A stretch of DNA of 64,000 nucleotides from Rhodopirellula sp. (GTDB lineage: Bacteria; Planctomycetota; Planctomycetia; Pirellulales; Pirellulaceae), in contig NZGD01000032.1 in the NCBI GenBank assembly GCA_002690925.1, forward strand, positions 1-64,000. Reading direction: 5' to 3'. The number at the start of each line of letters is the position of its first letter. Position 1 is the first letter of the stretch. Both the position numbers and the translations under genes were made by a program. Under the pieces are notes generated by a model. It was not told where the DNA came from, ran no database searches, and was given only the letters and a program-made list of their open reading frames with translations. Below, piece after piece: positions 39,459-48,479 of the stretch.

Positions 39459-40679
39459 ATGACTGTCGTTTTTGACCGGCCATACCAGTTTGTACCGCCA
39501 CACAGTGGCGCGCTGTGGCCATTCTTCATTCAAAGGCTGCGACTGGTTGATTGGTATTTAAGACGCAAGGAAGGCGTCATTTCGTGGGACTGTCGCGGAC
39601 TCGAACACCTCAAAAAATCGCTGGATCGCGGCGATGGGGTTTTGCTGTCACCAAATCACTGTCGCTACGCAGATCCGCTCGTGTTGGGGTGGCCTGCTCG
39701 GTTGTTGAAGACAAATCTCTTTGCGATGGCTTCTTGGCATTTGTTCAATCAAGGAAAATTTGATGAATTTGCCATTCAGAAGATGGGAGGATTCAGCATT
39801 CATCGTGAAGGAGTCGACCGTCAAGCTCTTGATACCGCCATGACAATTCTGACGACGGCTGAACGACCCTTGGTTTTGTTTCCTGAAGGCACTACCAATC
39901 GAAGTAATGATGTCTTGAAACCTCTTCTTGATGGAGTGTCATTCATTGCACGATCGGCAGCGCGGCGACGTAAGAAAATGTCGAATGGCAATGTGGTGAT
40001 TCATCCAATTGCGATCAAATATCTTTGTGTGGACGATATCTGCGATTGGGCACGGCAACGACTGTCACAGATCGAGCAAGGGTTTGGTTGGCAAACACCA
40101 CCCGGGTTGTCGATTGTGCAGCGGACAAGAAGGATGGTTGATGGTGCATTTGCGTTGCGAGAAGTGCAATATCTTGGAACAACAGGATCTGGAACAATAG
40201 AACAAAGACGTGATGCGTTAATCGCAAGCATTCTTCAACGCATTGAAAACAGATTGGCAATGGAGCCTGGACAGGGAAATACGCGAGAGCGAGTGAGGGC
40301 AATTCGCACAGAAATAGCATCGCAATTTTTTCGGCAGGATGGAGACAAGAAGTCAGAAATCCAATTTCGACAGGATGTGATCGCGGTGGACATGCTTCAG
40401 GAAATGATTTCCTATCCAGATTCCTATCTCGATTCTGATGAAGTCACAGACACACGCATTGTGGAAACCATTCAGCGCATTGAAGAATCGATTCGTGGGA
40501 AAGCTGACTGTGGTGTTCCGTTGCGCGCAGTGATCCAAATAGGTGAAGCGATCAATGTCCCAGCTGAAAAAGCACACCGTGGTGAAGTTGATCCGTTGAT
40601 GCTTGAACTGAAAACACAGTTAGAGAAGATGCTGAAGCGGTTGGCCTGCGAAGCCCGGCCATTTGCTGACCGTTACTGA
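39459..40679 (+). CDS. PlsC-like acyltransferase with C-terminal extension
   Basis: A 406-residue protein. The N-terminal half carries the PlsC-type acyltransferase blocks NHCRYADPLVLG (His-x4-Asp, one residue longer than the usual HxxxxD frame is not needed here) and FPEGTTNR. These enzymes add fatty acyl groups to lysophosphatidate or other lipids at the membrane. The C-terminal 200 residues are helical and charged and do not match a domain I recognise. ATG at 39459. Possibly co-transcribed with the kinase gene upstream. Confidence 0.78.
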   Translation: MTVVFDRPYQFVPPHSGALWPFFIQRLRLVDWYLRRKEGVISWDCRGLEHLKKSLDRGDGVLLSPNHCRYADPLVLGWPARLLKTNLFAMASWHLFNQGKFDEFAIQKMGGFSIHREGVDRQALDTAMTILTTAERPLVLFPEGTTNRSNDVLKPLLDGVSFIARSAARRRKKMSNGNVVIHPIAIKYLCVDDICDWARQRLSQIEQGFGWQTPPGLSIVQRTRRMVDGAFALREVQYLGTTGSGTIEQRRDALIASILQRIENRLAMEPGQGNTRERVRAIRTEIASQFFRQDGDKKSEIQFRQDVIAVDMLQEMISYPDSYLDSDEVTDTRIVETIQRIEESIRGKADCGVPLRAVIQIGEAINVPAEKAHRGEVDPLMLELKTQLEKMLKRLACEARPFADRY

Positions 40680-40736
40680 GAAAGCCGGCTGTTACTGATA
40701 GACGTAGAAAAGTACCCAAATTGAATGGTGTCATGA

Positions 40737-41840
40737 ATGATTGTCGGTGTCCCAACAGAAGTCAAAACGGATGAGTACCGTGTCTCCATGTTGCCTTTCG
40801 GTGTGGAAGACTTAGTCGGTCGAGGGCATCAGGTGTTGGTTCAAGCGGGAGCTGGCCTCGGATCGGGTATTGCAGATCATGACTATTTGCGGGCTGGAGC
40901 AACGCTGGTCAACAATGCAGAAGAGCTTTTCAGTCGTTCCGATCTGGTCATCAAGGTCAAAGAACCTCAAGCTGCCGAGTTTAAACTTCTGCGTCCGGGG
41001 CAGTTACTGTTTACCTATTTTCATTTCGCTGCCAGTCGTGAATTGACTGAGGCGATGATTGACTCAGGTGCGACCTGTCTGGCCTATGAGACCCTGAAAG
41101 ATTCACAGGGTCGATTGCCTTTACTGACTCCGATGAGTGAGGTGGCTGGCCGCATGAGCATTCAGGAGGGGGCCAAATATCTTGAACGCCCACAAATGGG
41201 GCGTGGAATCTTATTGGGTGGTGTGCCTGGTGTCGCGCCTGCACACATTACGATTCTTGGAGGTGGTGTGGTTGGTGCTAATGCGGCACGCATCGCTGCA
41301 GGTTTTCAAGCAGACGTTGCAATTCTGGACGTTGACTTGGACCGCCTGCGTTATCTCGACGATGTCATGCCAGCAAATGTGAATACGCTCTATAGCGATC
41401 GACATAACATCCTCGAACAATTACGCAGGGCAGACTTGGTCATCGGATCGGTGTTGATTCCTGGCGCAAAGGCTCCGCAGTTAGTTCGAGCCGATGACCT
41501 GAGTTTAATGAAGTCCGGAAGTGTCGTGATTGATGTTGCTGTCGATCAGGGTGGATGTGTTGAAACCAGTCGTCCGACCACGCACAGCGATCCCACGTAC
41601 GTGATTGATGAAGTGGTGCATTATTGTGTCGCCAACATGCCGGGGGCAGTCGGACGTACCAGCACATTCGCCTTGTGCAATGCAACGCTGAGCTGGATTA
41701 GGCGTTTGGCTGATGTTGGTCTCGAGAAGGCCTTGGCTGATTGTCAGCCGCTTGTTGACGCGATCAATATCCATGATCATCAAGCGACGAATGCTGCAGT
41801 TGCAGAGGCTTTCGGCCTACCGTTTATTTCGTTGAAGTGA
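40737..41840 (+). CDS. ald: Alanine dehydrogenase
   Basis: A 367-residue NAD-dependent enzyme that interconverts L-alanine and pyruvate plus ammonia. It shows VPTEVKTDEYRVSMLP at the N-terminus, VKVKEPQAAEF with the substrate Lys, LFTYFHFAA with the catalytic His, and the NAD-binding ILGGGVVGANAARIAAG. The conserved PGAVGRTSTFALCNATL lies near the end. Length and motifs fit the family throughout. ATG at 40737. It stands 57 bp downstream of the acyltransferase gene. Confidence 0.96.
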   Translation: MIVGVPTEVKTDEYRVSMLPFGVEDLVGRGHQVLVQAGAGLGSGIADHDYLRAGATLVNNAEELFSRSDLVIKVKEPQAAEFKLLRPGQLLFTYFHFAASRELTEAMIDSGATCLAYETLKDSQGRLPLLTPMSEVAGRMSIQEGAKYLERPQMGRGILLGGVPGVAPAHITILGGGVVGANAARIAAGFQADVAILDVDLDRLRYLDDVMPANVNTLYSDRHNILEQLRRADLVIGSVLIPGAKAPQLVRADDLSLMKSGSVVIDVAVDQGGCVETSRPTTHSDPTYVIDEVVHYCVANMPGAVGRTSTFALCNATLSWIRRLADVGLEKALADCQPLVDAINIHDHQATNAAVAEAFGLPFISLK

Positions 41841-41879
41841 GTTTCGATGAAATGAGTCGGTCTCTGAAAGGCTTGACGT

Positions 41880-42596
41880 TCAATGCAGGACGCGTCTTTT
41901 TTGGCCTGTGAACTGTATCTTTCCCCAGGCAGTACGGTTCATTTTGGCATTGAAGTATTTGCCAAGTAATTCACGGATGGGGGCGGGCTGACTCAACCAC
42001 TGTTCGTAGGTTTCACGTTCGTGTTGGATCATCACGGCGAGTGCATCCCCTTTGGCGTAGCACCTGCGAACCGCTGGAATTTCAATCACTGCGTGAACGA
42101 AGCGAAGAAATGGCGTTAGCCATGGTTCGACAGCATGAAATGTCCCATCCTCGTTGAGGACACGATGGATTTCAGATAGGACCTGCTCCAGATCCTTTGG
42201 CAGGTTGGGTAGGTGATGTAACCCACCATGGATGATTACTGCGTCCAAGCTTGCATCTTCGAACGGTAGGTCGCGGCAGTCAGCGAGATGCAGTGTTGCC
42301 CCCGTTTGGTTCTGAAGTAGTAACGTTTCAGAGAGGTCCACTCCTTCGAGATGCGTGAAACCAAGTCGTTTCAAGGCTGTCAGGCCTCCCCCTCGACCAC
42401 AAAACAGTTCAGCAACTCGGATGTCACGTGGTCGATTCTCGAGTCCCAACAGATGAAGCCGTTTGATGAACTTTGAGATCTCTTCTTCTGGGCTTTCAAA
42501 CCGCTTGTATGCATCTTCCCAAGCTGGATCGCAACATACCGTTCCCGAATGAACATGACGGTTGATCACTGGCGTGCTTTCGTTGGCAGTATTCAT
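41880..42596 (-). CDS. Class I SAM-dependent methyltransferase
   Basis: A 238-residue cytoplasmic protein with a Methyltransf_11-type domain. Motif I is VAELFCGRGGGLTAL, the acidic residue follows in LEGVDLSE, and DAVIIHGGLHHLPN plus LSEIHRVLNEDGTFHAVEP match later motifs. Substrate unknown. It is the last gene of a minus-strand group with a GT2 and a GT39-like gene, so it may act on a lipid-linked sugar or a related lipid. Confidence 0.85.
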   Translation of the reverse strand: MNTANESTPVINRHVHSGTVCCDPAWEDAYKRFESPEEEISKFIKRLHLLGLENRPRDIRVAELFCGRGGGLTALKRLGFTHLEGVDLSETLLLQNQTGATLHLADCRDLPFEDASLDAVIIHGGLHHLPNLPKDLEQVLSEIHRVLNEDGTFHAVEPWLTPFLRFVHAVIEIPAVRRCYAKGDALAVMIQHERETYEQWLSQPAPIRELLGKYFNAKMNRTAWGKIQFTGQKRRVLH

Positions 42597-42708
42597 GATG
42601 CTTTGAATGAAAGCGTATTCGTATAGAAACTGATTGGTTTGCTGGCATAGACGCGCGCAGATTACTCTGCAGGAATGAAGTGTCAGCTAAAACACGAGTG
42701 ATGAGTCG

Positions 42709-43869
42709 TCACGGATGGTTTCGCCGCTGCATCCTTAGCACTCCAGCCATTAAGGATGCCATCGCGGTCTGAAAGCCCACGGCTACGAGGGTGACACCTG
42801 GCACAACCAACCTCATGGTTTGAGGATAGTCTAACTTTCCAAAATTGCCTTGCCACCAAGTGAAAATTACCATGGCGATCAGCCCTACACCGACCATGGA
42901 CATGATCAAACCAGATCCGATGCCATGTTCCACGGTGATTTTTTCTAGCTTTGGTAGAGCAGGCATCATCCCTTCACGGGCCGCAAATATTTGTGCAAGT
43001 GTTGCTAGAAGAATGCACTGCCAGCCTAATAGAATGGCTAGGCTTGCGATCAAAAGTGTGTGCACATCCAAGACTGCATTAAAAATACGAATCTGCGGTA
43101 ATGCGAGCGCGTAACCCAGTAGTCCAATCAGGATCAGTAATAAACCGGGACGAAAAAAAGTCCACTTTGGGCTGAACACAAGAAACAGCCGAAGGGTTCT
43201 CCAGCCATCACGGAACGTCCTCAGATGCGGACCGTGTTCCTGTCTCCCGTCGGGGTGCAGAGTAATGGGTACCTGCGCCATACTTGCGTTGTGGAGTCCA
43301 CTCTTGATGATCATCTCAGTGGCGAATTCCATTCCTGGAGATCGCAGATCCAGATTGTCATACAGGTTCTTGGTAAATCCACGCATGCCACAGTAAACAT
43401 CATGGATGGGTATTCGAAACATGAATCGCACCAGCCATGACAGCACCGGGTTCCCAAACCAGCGGTGTAGGAAAGGCATCGCACCGGGTAGCACTTGTCC
43501 TCCGCCACGCGGGAGACGACATCCTTGTACCAAATCCGAGCCTTTACGAAGCTGATCAACGAACGCTGGAATTTCAAGGAAATCATAGCTGTCATCACAG
43601 TCACCCATGATGACGTACTTGCCACGGCTCGCTTCAATGCCACCCATCAACGCCGCACCGTATCCTGGTTCAATCACGTCGACTGTTCGGGCTCCCTTGG
43701 ATGTTGCGATTTCCTTTGAATTATCACTGCTGCCATTGTCAGCTACAACAACTTCACCATTCACACCATGGTCCCGCATGGCTCGGACTGCCTTTTCAAC
43801 ACAGATTCCAACGGTGTCCGCCTCATTCAAGCAAGGCATGACGACGGATAACTCAGGCAGTTCAGTCAT
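42709..43869 (-). CDS. Family 2 glycosyltransferase with C-terminal membrane helices
   Basis: A 386-residue protein. Residues about 6-240 form a GT2 domain of the dolichol-phosphate mannosyltransferase type: LSVVMPCLNEADTVG, VVVADNGSSDNSKE, and MGDCDDSYD as the DxD-like metal site. Four membrane helices follow (about 240-380). Enzymes of this layout transfer a sugar to polyprenyl phosphate on the cytoplasmic face of the membrane. The adjacent GT39-like protein could use that donor. ATG at 43869. Confidence 0.9.
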   Translation of the reverse strand: MTELPELSVVMPCLNEADTVGICVEKAVRAMRDHGVNGEVVVADNGSSDNSKEIATSKGARTVDVIEPGYGAALMGGIEASRGKYVIMGDCDDSYDFLEIPAFVDQLRKGSDLVQGCRLPRGGGQVLPGAMPFLHRWFGNPVLSWLVRFMFRIPIHDVYCGMRGFTKNLYDNLDLRSPGMEFATEMIIKSGLHNASMAQVPITLHPDGRQEHGPHLRTFRDGWRTLRLFLVFSPKWTFFRPGLLLILIGLLGYALALPQIRIFNAVLDVHTLLIASLAILLGWQCILLATLAQIFAAREGMMPALPKLEKITVEHGIGSGLIMSMVGVGLIAMVIFTWWQGNFGKLDYPQTMRLVVPGVTLVAVGFQTAMASLMAGVLRMQRRNHP

Positions 43870-43996
43870 GCTGTTGTCAGCTTCAATGCTGGTAAGGGGA
43901 CGTTGTAGAAAATAGGAGTGTGCAGCAGTCGCGGGTTGGCATTGTCGATTTACAAGTTTTTTGCTTATACGCAGATTTTAGCAATCAGTTCATGCA

Positions 43997-45388
43997 TCAG
44001 ACACTGTTTGCTACTTTTGCTGTTTTTCGGAGCCGGGACAATAGGATTGCCAAGCATGCGCCAAAAGAAAGGACGACGAGAGGTTCGACTACGATTCGGT
44101 AGCGGTAATCCGGAATTTCCAGAATGCCTGTGACAAGGGAAAAGTAGGCCAATATGGTGCATATCCAGATTCCATAAGCTCGCGTTGGGTAATTCACCAT
44201 CAAAAGTACGACGCAGAACGCCAGCGCACTTAGCAGCAAAGTATTCAAGCTCACCGACTGGCTGAAACGATTTTGAAGTGCAAAGTCGAGAATTGAACTG
44301 GAATGCCCCCATGTTTGCTGGCCATAAAAAGGACCATTGGATTTCCCCTGCGGGGGAAGAACGTTGGCTGGGCAGCGCCAATAATTGATGACCCTTCGAA
44401 ACGCTTTGTAGGCGAACGTTGATTTGTTTTGCTGGACAGCTTGCAGGGCAACGTTTTTCATCAGTTGGTCTGTGGCTGCATCGTTGAGTCCGGAGCGAAT
44501 AAGGGCGTTTGATACTTGCCAAGTATCCTGCCATTGATCTGCAGCATCGACCTGAGTGAGGCGTCGACGCAGTTGATCAGCACTGCCGCCAGTTGGTAGT
44601 TTAAGTCCAGCACCGGAGCCATCTCGAAAAGTGACAATCCAAATGTTTCGGCCAACAAATTCGGTCAGAAACGGTTTGCCGAATAGCATTTGGTTGCGCA
44701 GCATCCAAGGCGCGGAGCAGGCTGTAATGATAAGACCGGCAACTAATAGGTGGTAGATTCGAATTCGATAAGGAATTGGCTTCATGGAAAGACTGCGAAG
44801 TCGACCATTTTTACGACGATGAATTAGAAATAGAAAAAAGAGGTGCGGTATCCAAATGAAAATCACGATAGGACGTGTCAGCAGCGCCATCGCAAATGTG
44901 AAGCCAACCCACGACGCGCGTGCGGGCGTACCATCCTTGGCATAGTCCAGAATCGCCAGCAGGTTCAGCATGAACAGGAAGATGAACAGAGATTCAGAGA
45001 GCACGGCAGCGTCAAAGATAAGGCTTGACACAATGGGTAGTGACACCCCCAGCGTCAATACGAAAGCTTTGGGAAGTTTGGTGATTCTCGCAGCGATAGA
45101 GGCTGCGATGATCAACGAACCCAAGGAAAATATTCCCTGAATGGCTGCTAAGATCTGTAAAGCATGCGACCCGCTTAGAAATCGCAGGATGGCTAGAAAC
45201 CAGGGATAGATTGGGGTGCGGTAAGCGATGGGATCCTGCAACATCAGGAAATCTCCCTGCATCACCAACGCACTCAGCTTCCAGTAGCCGAATGCATCTC
45301 GTTGAATTGGGACGGGCCCCACCCATAGAACGGCAGCCGTTTTGATTACAATCAGCAGCAGAAGTATCAGGGCAAGGAATTTTCTCAT
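43997..45388 (-). CDS. GT39/ArnT-like polytopic glycosyltransferase
   Basis: A 463-residue integral membrane protein with about ten helices. PIQRDAFGYWKLS after the first helix carries the acidic residue typical of the first periplasmic loop in PMT/ArnT-type enzymes, and YRTPIYPWFLAILR is also characteristic. Such enzymes move a sugar from a polyprenyl-phosphate donor to a protein or lipid at the periplasmic face. The start is ATG at 45388 (MRKFLALILLLL); the frame extends to 45424. Confidence 0.82.
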   Translation of the reverse strand: MRKFLALILLLLIVIKTAAVLWVGPVPIQRDAFGYWKLSALVMQGDFLMLQDPIAYRTPIYPWFLAILRFLSGSHALQILAAIQGIFSLGSLIIAASIAARITKLPKAFVLTLGVSLPIVSSLIFDAAVLSESLFIFLFMLNLLAILDYAKDGTPARASWVGFTFAMALLTRPIVIFIWIPHLFFLFLIHRRKNGRLRSLSMKPIPYRIRIYHLLVAGLIITACSAPWMLRNQMLFGKPFLTEFVGRNIWIVTFRDGSGAGLKLPTGGSADQLRRRLTQVDAADQWQDTWQVSNALIRSGLNDAATDQLMKNVALQAVQQNKSTFAYKAFRRVINYWRCPANVLPPQGKSNGPFYGQQTWGHSSSILDFALQNRFSQSVSLNTLLLSALAFCVVLLMVNYPTRAYGIWICTILAYFSLVTGILEIPDYRYRIVVEPLVVLSFGACLAILLSRLRKTAKVANSV

Positions 45389-45561
45389 CTGGCTGAATAC
45401 CACCCGCGGAAATAGGAGATGCACTGCGTTGAGTCTAGTTCATGAGCATGCTGCTGCGTGACTGTGCCGCATATTCCTGCGTGGAGGTCCACAATTTCGG
45501 GCTGAAATGATGAATTCTGAAACATGCGTCAGGAATGGGACGACCCACAGACTGGTGTTGC

Positions 45562-47820
45562 CTACCGTTTGCGTTTCTTTTTCTTTCGTTTATCCCGTCG
45601 ATCTTTCTGCCGTTTGGACTTGTATTTAGGCTTGGTTGATTTCGGCTGATGGGACTCTGATTCACCGTGCACTGTGTGATTTTTTACGACGTCCAGATAA
45701 AGTTGACGGTCCTGTAGATCAACCTTCGAAACTTTGACGGTCAAGAGATCACCAAGACGGAACCGGTTGCCTTGCCGAAATCCGCTGATCATTTGCCCAC
45801 GCCGCTCGAAACGGTATTGGTCATTAGGAAGCGTCGTGATGGGAATGAACCCGTCGACAGGCAGTTTCACGCAGCGTGCATGGATGCCGTCCGCAAAGAC
45901 TCTGCTGATCACTGCTTCCATGGTTTCACCCACATGCTTGTTGAGGAAGTGTAGAAGTTTCAGCTGAATAAGTTCTCGTTCGGCGGCCGCGGCATTGCGT
46001 TCCATATCGCTACAGTGATGACCCAGCTTTACAAGCGAGGCGAAAGCATCATTCGGTGTTGATTCTTGATCGAGAATTTTTTGTACCAAACGATGAACCG
46101 TGAGATCAGGGTATCTCCGTATGGGGCTGGTAAAGTGGCAGTAGTGTTCCATGTCCAGAGCGTAGTGGCCTTCAAGCTGAGGCGCGTATATCGCCTTGTT
46201 CATGCTCTTGAGCACTGCGAAATTAACGGCATCTTCCAGTGGTGTTCCATCCACTGAGTCGAGAACTTTTTGAATATCAAATCGACTTTCGACAGTGCCA
46301 GCATCGATGCCAAGATCTTTCACAAAGTTGGAGAGCTGGCGAAGTTTGCGACGGTCTGGTGGCGGGTGGATACGATGGAGGTGATTTAGACCCAGATCAT
46401 CCAGCCACGTCGATACCGCTTGATTCCCTGCTAACATGAACTCTTCAATGATTTGGTGGCTTTCGGTGTGCTCAACGCGATGGGCCCCCCGCACTTTTCC
46501 ACTCTTGTCGAGATCCAGTTTGATGTCAGGCATGTCCATTGAGAGAGCTCCCCCTTTGAACCTGCCCCTCCTCATCTTCATCGCCAGAGTGTGCATCTCC
46601 TTCAGTAAGTCGCAGATGGGGGCTCCCCATCCCTCAATGCGTGATTCAGGGTTCGCAAGGAATTGATCAACCTGTTCGTAATTCAATCGCAAGTCACTAT
46701 GGATCGCACCGTTGTGTACTTCGGTGTGCGTGATTGTCAGATCATCCTGGATTTCTATTTCAACCGTTTTTACCAGTCGCATGCGATCAGGCTGAAGGCT
46801 TGCTAAATGATTACTGATGATTTCGGGGATCATCGGGATTACACGATCAGGCAGGTAAACACTGGTAGCACGTTTACGTGCCTCTTCGTCAATCGGACTG
46901 CCTATTGGAACAAAGTGACTGACGTCTGCGATGTGCACCCAGAGACGCCATCGTCCTTCTTCACGCTGTAGTGAGATTGCATCATCAAAATCACGGGCGT
47001 CGAAAGGATCGATCGTGATCGTGAGCATGTCTGTCAGATCTTTGCGTGACTCCGGCACTATTTCATCACTGAAAGCGTCGGCCTGTTGTCTTGCCGCGTT
47101 CAGAACGCTCTCTGGAAATGCATCCGGAAGTGCGTATTGTCGGATAATCGATAATGTGTCGATTGCCGGATTCTTGTTACTTCCAAGCCGTTCCAAGATC
47201 ACTGCCTCGCCACCAGCACCGCTCTCATCGGGATAGTCGACGATTTCAACAAAGACTTTGTCGTCGTTGGTCAGCGGTAAACCTCGAATATCGCCAACGC
47301 TCACGGGAGCCTCGTAGTGCGTGCCATCCAAAAAGACTGCGGCTTCGCCATCGATGTTTCGGAAAGTACCTGTAAATTGTCGACGGGCTCGTTGCAGGAC
47401 TTCTGTGACACGCCCTTCATTGCCACCTCGGCGGCTTGGCCGGACCTCAACATTTACAAGGTCGCCCTCCATGGCACCTGCCGTTTGACCAGCTGGTATG
47501 AATATGTCATCTGGTACATCAGAGTCATCCTCTGCATGGTTGGGTCGCACAAAGCCAAAGTCACCGCCCATGGCCCGTCGAAATGTTCCACGCAGCGAAT
47601 CGTCGGGGCCTCCAATCGCCCCCACACTGACCACCAAGTGGTTGGAACCGTAGAGTAAGCGGCCCTCAAGAACGAGTTGTTTGATAACCCGACGGAGTTC
47701 CCGATATTCGTCGAGGCCAAGCTTCAGGGCAGTCGCGATTTGCTTGGGCTTGCTGGGCCGATAGTCAGCCGAGACGATCAGTCGCATCACGCGATCTGCC
47801 AGTTCTGTTGATATATCCAT
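45562..47820 (-). CDS. rnr: Ribonuclease R
   Basis: A 752-residue 3'-5' exoribonuclease. Cold-shock-like OB domains come first, then the RNB catalytic domain with DPFDARDFDDAIS (metal-binding Asp residues) and HIADVSHFV, then an S1 domain (EAVISRVFADGIHARCVKLP). A strongly basic tail (KSKRQKDRRDKRKKKKRKR) is typical of RNase R rather than RNase II. It degrades structured RNA. The start is ATG at 47820 (MDISTELADRVM); the frame is open to 47865. Confidence 0.95.
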   Translation of the reverse strand: MDISTELADRVMRLIVSADYRPSKPKQIATALKLGLDEYRELRRVIKQLVLEGRLLYGSNHLVVSVGAIGGPDDSLRGTFRRAMGGDFGFVRPNHAEDDSDVPDDIFIPAGQTAGAMEGDLVNVEVRPSRRGGNEGRVTEVLQRARRQFTGTFRNIDGEAAVFLDGTHYEAPVSVGDIRGLPLTNDDKVFVEIVDYPDESGAGGEAVILERLGSNKNPAIDTLSIIRQYALPDAFPESVLNAARQQADAFSDEIVPESRKDLTDMLTITIDPFDARDFDDAISLQREEGRWRLWVHIADVSHFVPIGSPIDEEARKRATSVYLPDRVIPMIPEIISNHLASLQPDRMRLVKTVEIEIQDDLTITHTEVHNGAIHSDLRLNYEQVDQFLANPESRIEGWGAPICDLLKEMHTLAMKMRRGRFKGGALSMDMPDIKLDLDKSGKVRGAHRVEHTESHQIIEEFMLAGNQAVSTWLDDLGLNHLHRIHPPPDRRKLRQLSNFVKDLGIDAGTVESRFDIQKVLDSVDGTPLEDAVNFAVLKSMNKAIYAPQLEGHYALDMEHYCHFTSPIRRYPDLTVHRLVQKILDQESTPNDAFASLVKLGHHCSDMERNAAAAERELIQLKLLHFLNKHVGETMEAVISRVFADGIHARCVKLPVDGFIPITTLPNDQYRFERRGQMISGFRQGNRFRLGDLLTVKVSKVDLQDRQLYLDVVKNHTVHGESESHQPKSTKPKYKSKRQKDRRDKRKKKKRKR

Positions 47821-48479
47821 GTTGAAAACATAGCCGATTTGGCTCAATTTTGGACCGGGACACACGAGGCCTTATCTCCGTTGGTCGCCATAATGACTAG
47901 GAAACAGGCATTTCTCTGCCCCGTCACCCCTCAGGCTTTCCGCAACGCTGCACCAGCAATGCGATCGCATCCGAGAGAGCATGAGCCGATTGAGAAGACC
48001 ATCGAGTGAGGATGGAGAGAAGGGGCATTCGGCAGGCCCATGTTTGGGGTATCAGCAACGCTCACTGATCGCTCACCGAGTGCTAGACACCTGACCCTGA
48101 GGCGAGGTTCGCGGAATTTCTTCAAGGTTGAGCAGGTAACCCGAGGATGATCTGCCCATGCGAACACAGATGTTAACAGGGATTTAACGTGAGATGATCA
48201 ATTTGTCCCGGCTCGATAATCCGAAAAGATGCTTTTCGTTAGTGGTCAGCAAATGGCTATTCCGAAATCATGAATCACATCCGCTGTTCACTACTCAGAC
48301 GTTAAGAGGAAATACGGATAGCTCATGTAGCAACGTGCCCTGCCCTTTTCCCTTGCAACCGCTGTCCACTTCTCTGTTCAGGCTTGATATCGATTGAGCA
48401 TTGGATCGGACGCCTTTGGTCGGGAAGCACCTCGTCGCGTTACAAAGTGCGCCGTGCCAATGCCACATGAGGTTCGGTG
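47821..48479. other. Non-coding gap between metH and rnr
   Basis: About 660 bases between the end of metH and the start of rnr, both on the minus strand. It must hold the rnr promoter. Short open frames on both strands have no recognisable motif or ribosome binding site. No riboswitch, tRNA or clear terminator was seen. Confidence 0.4.
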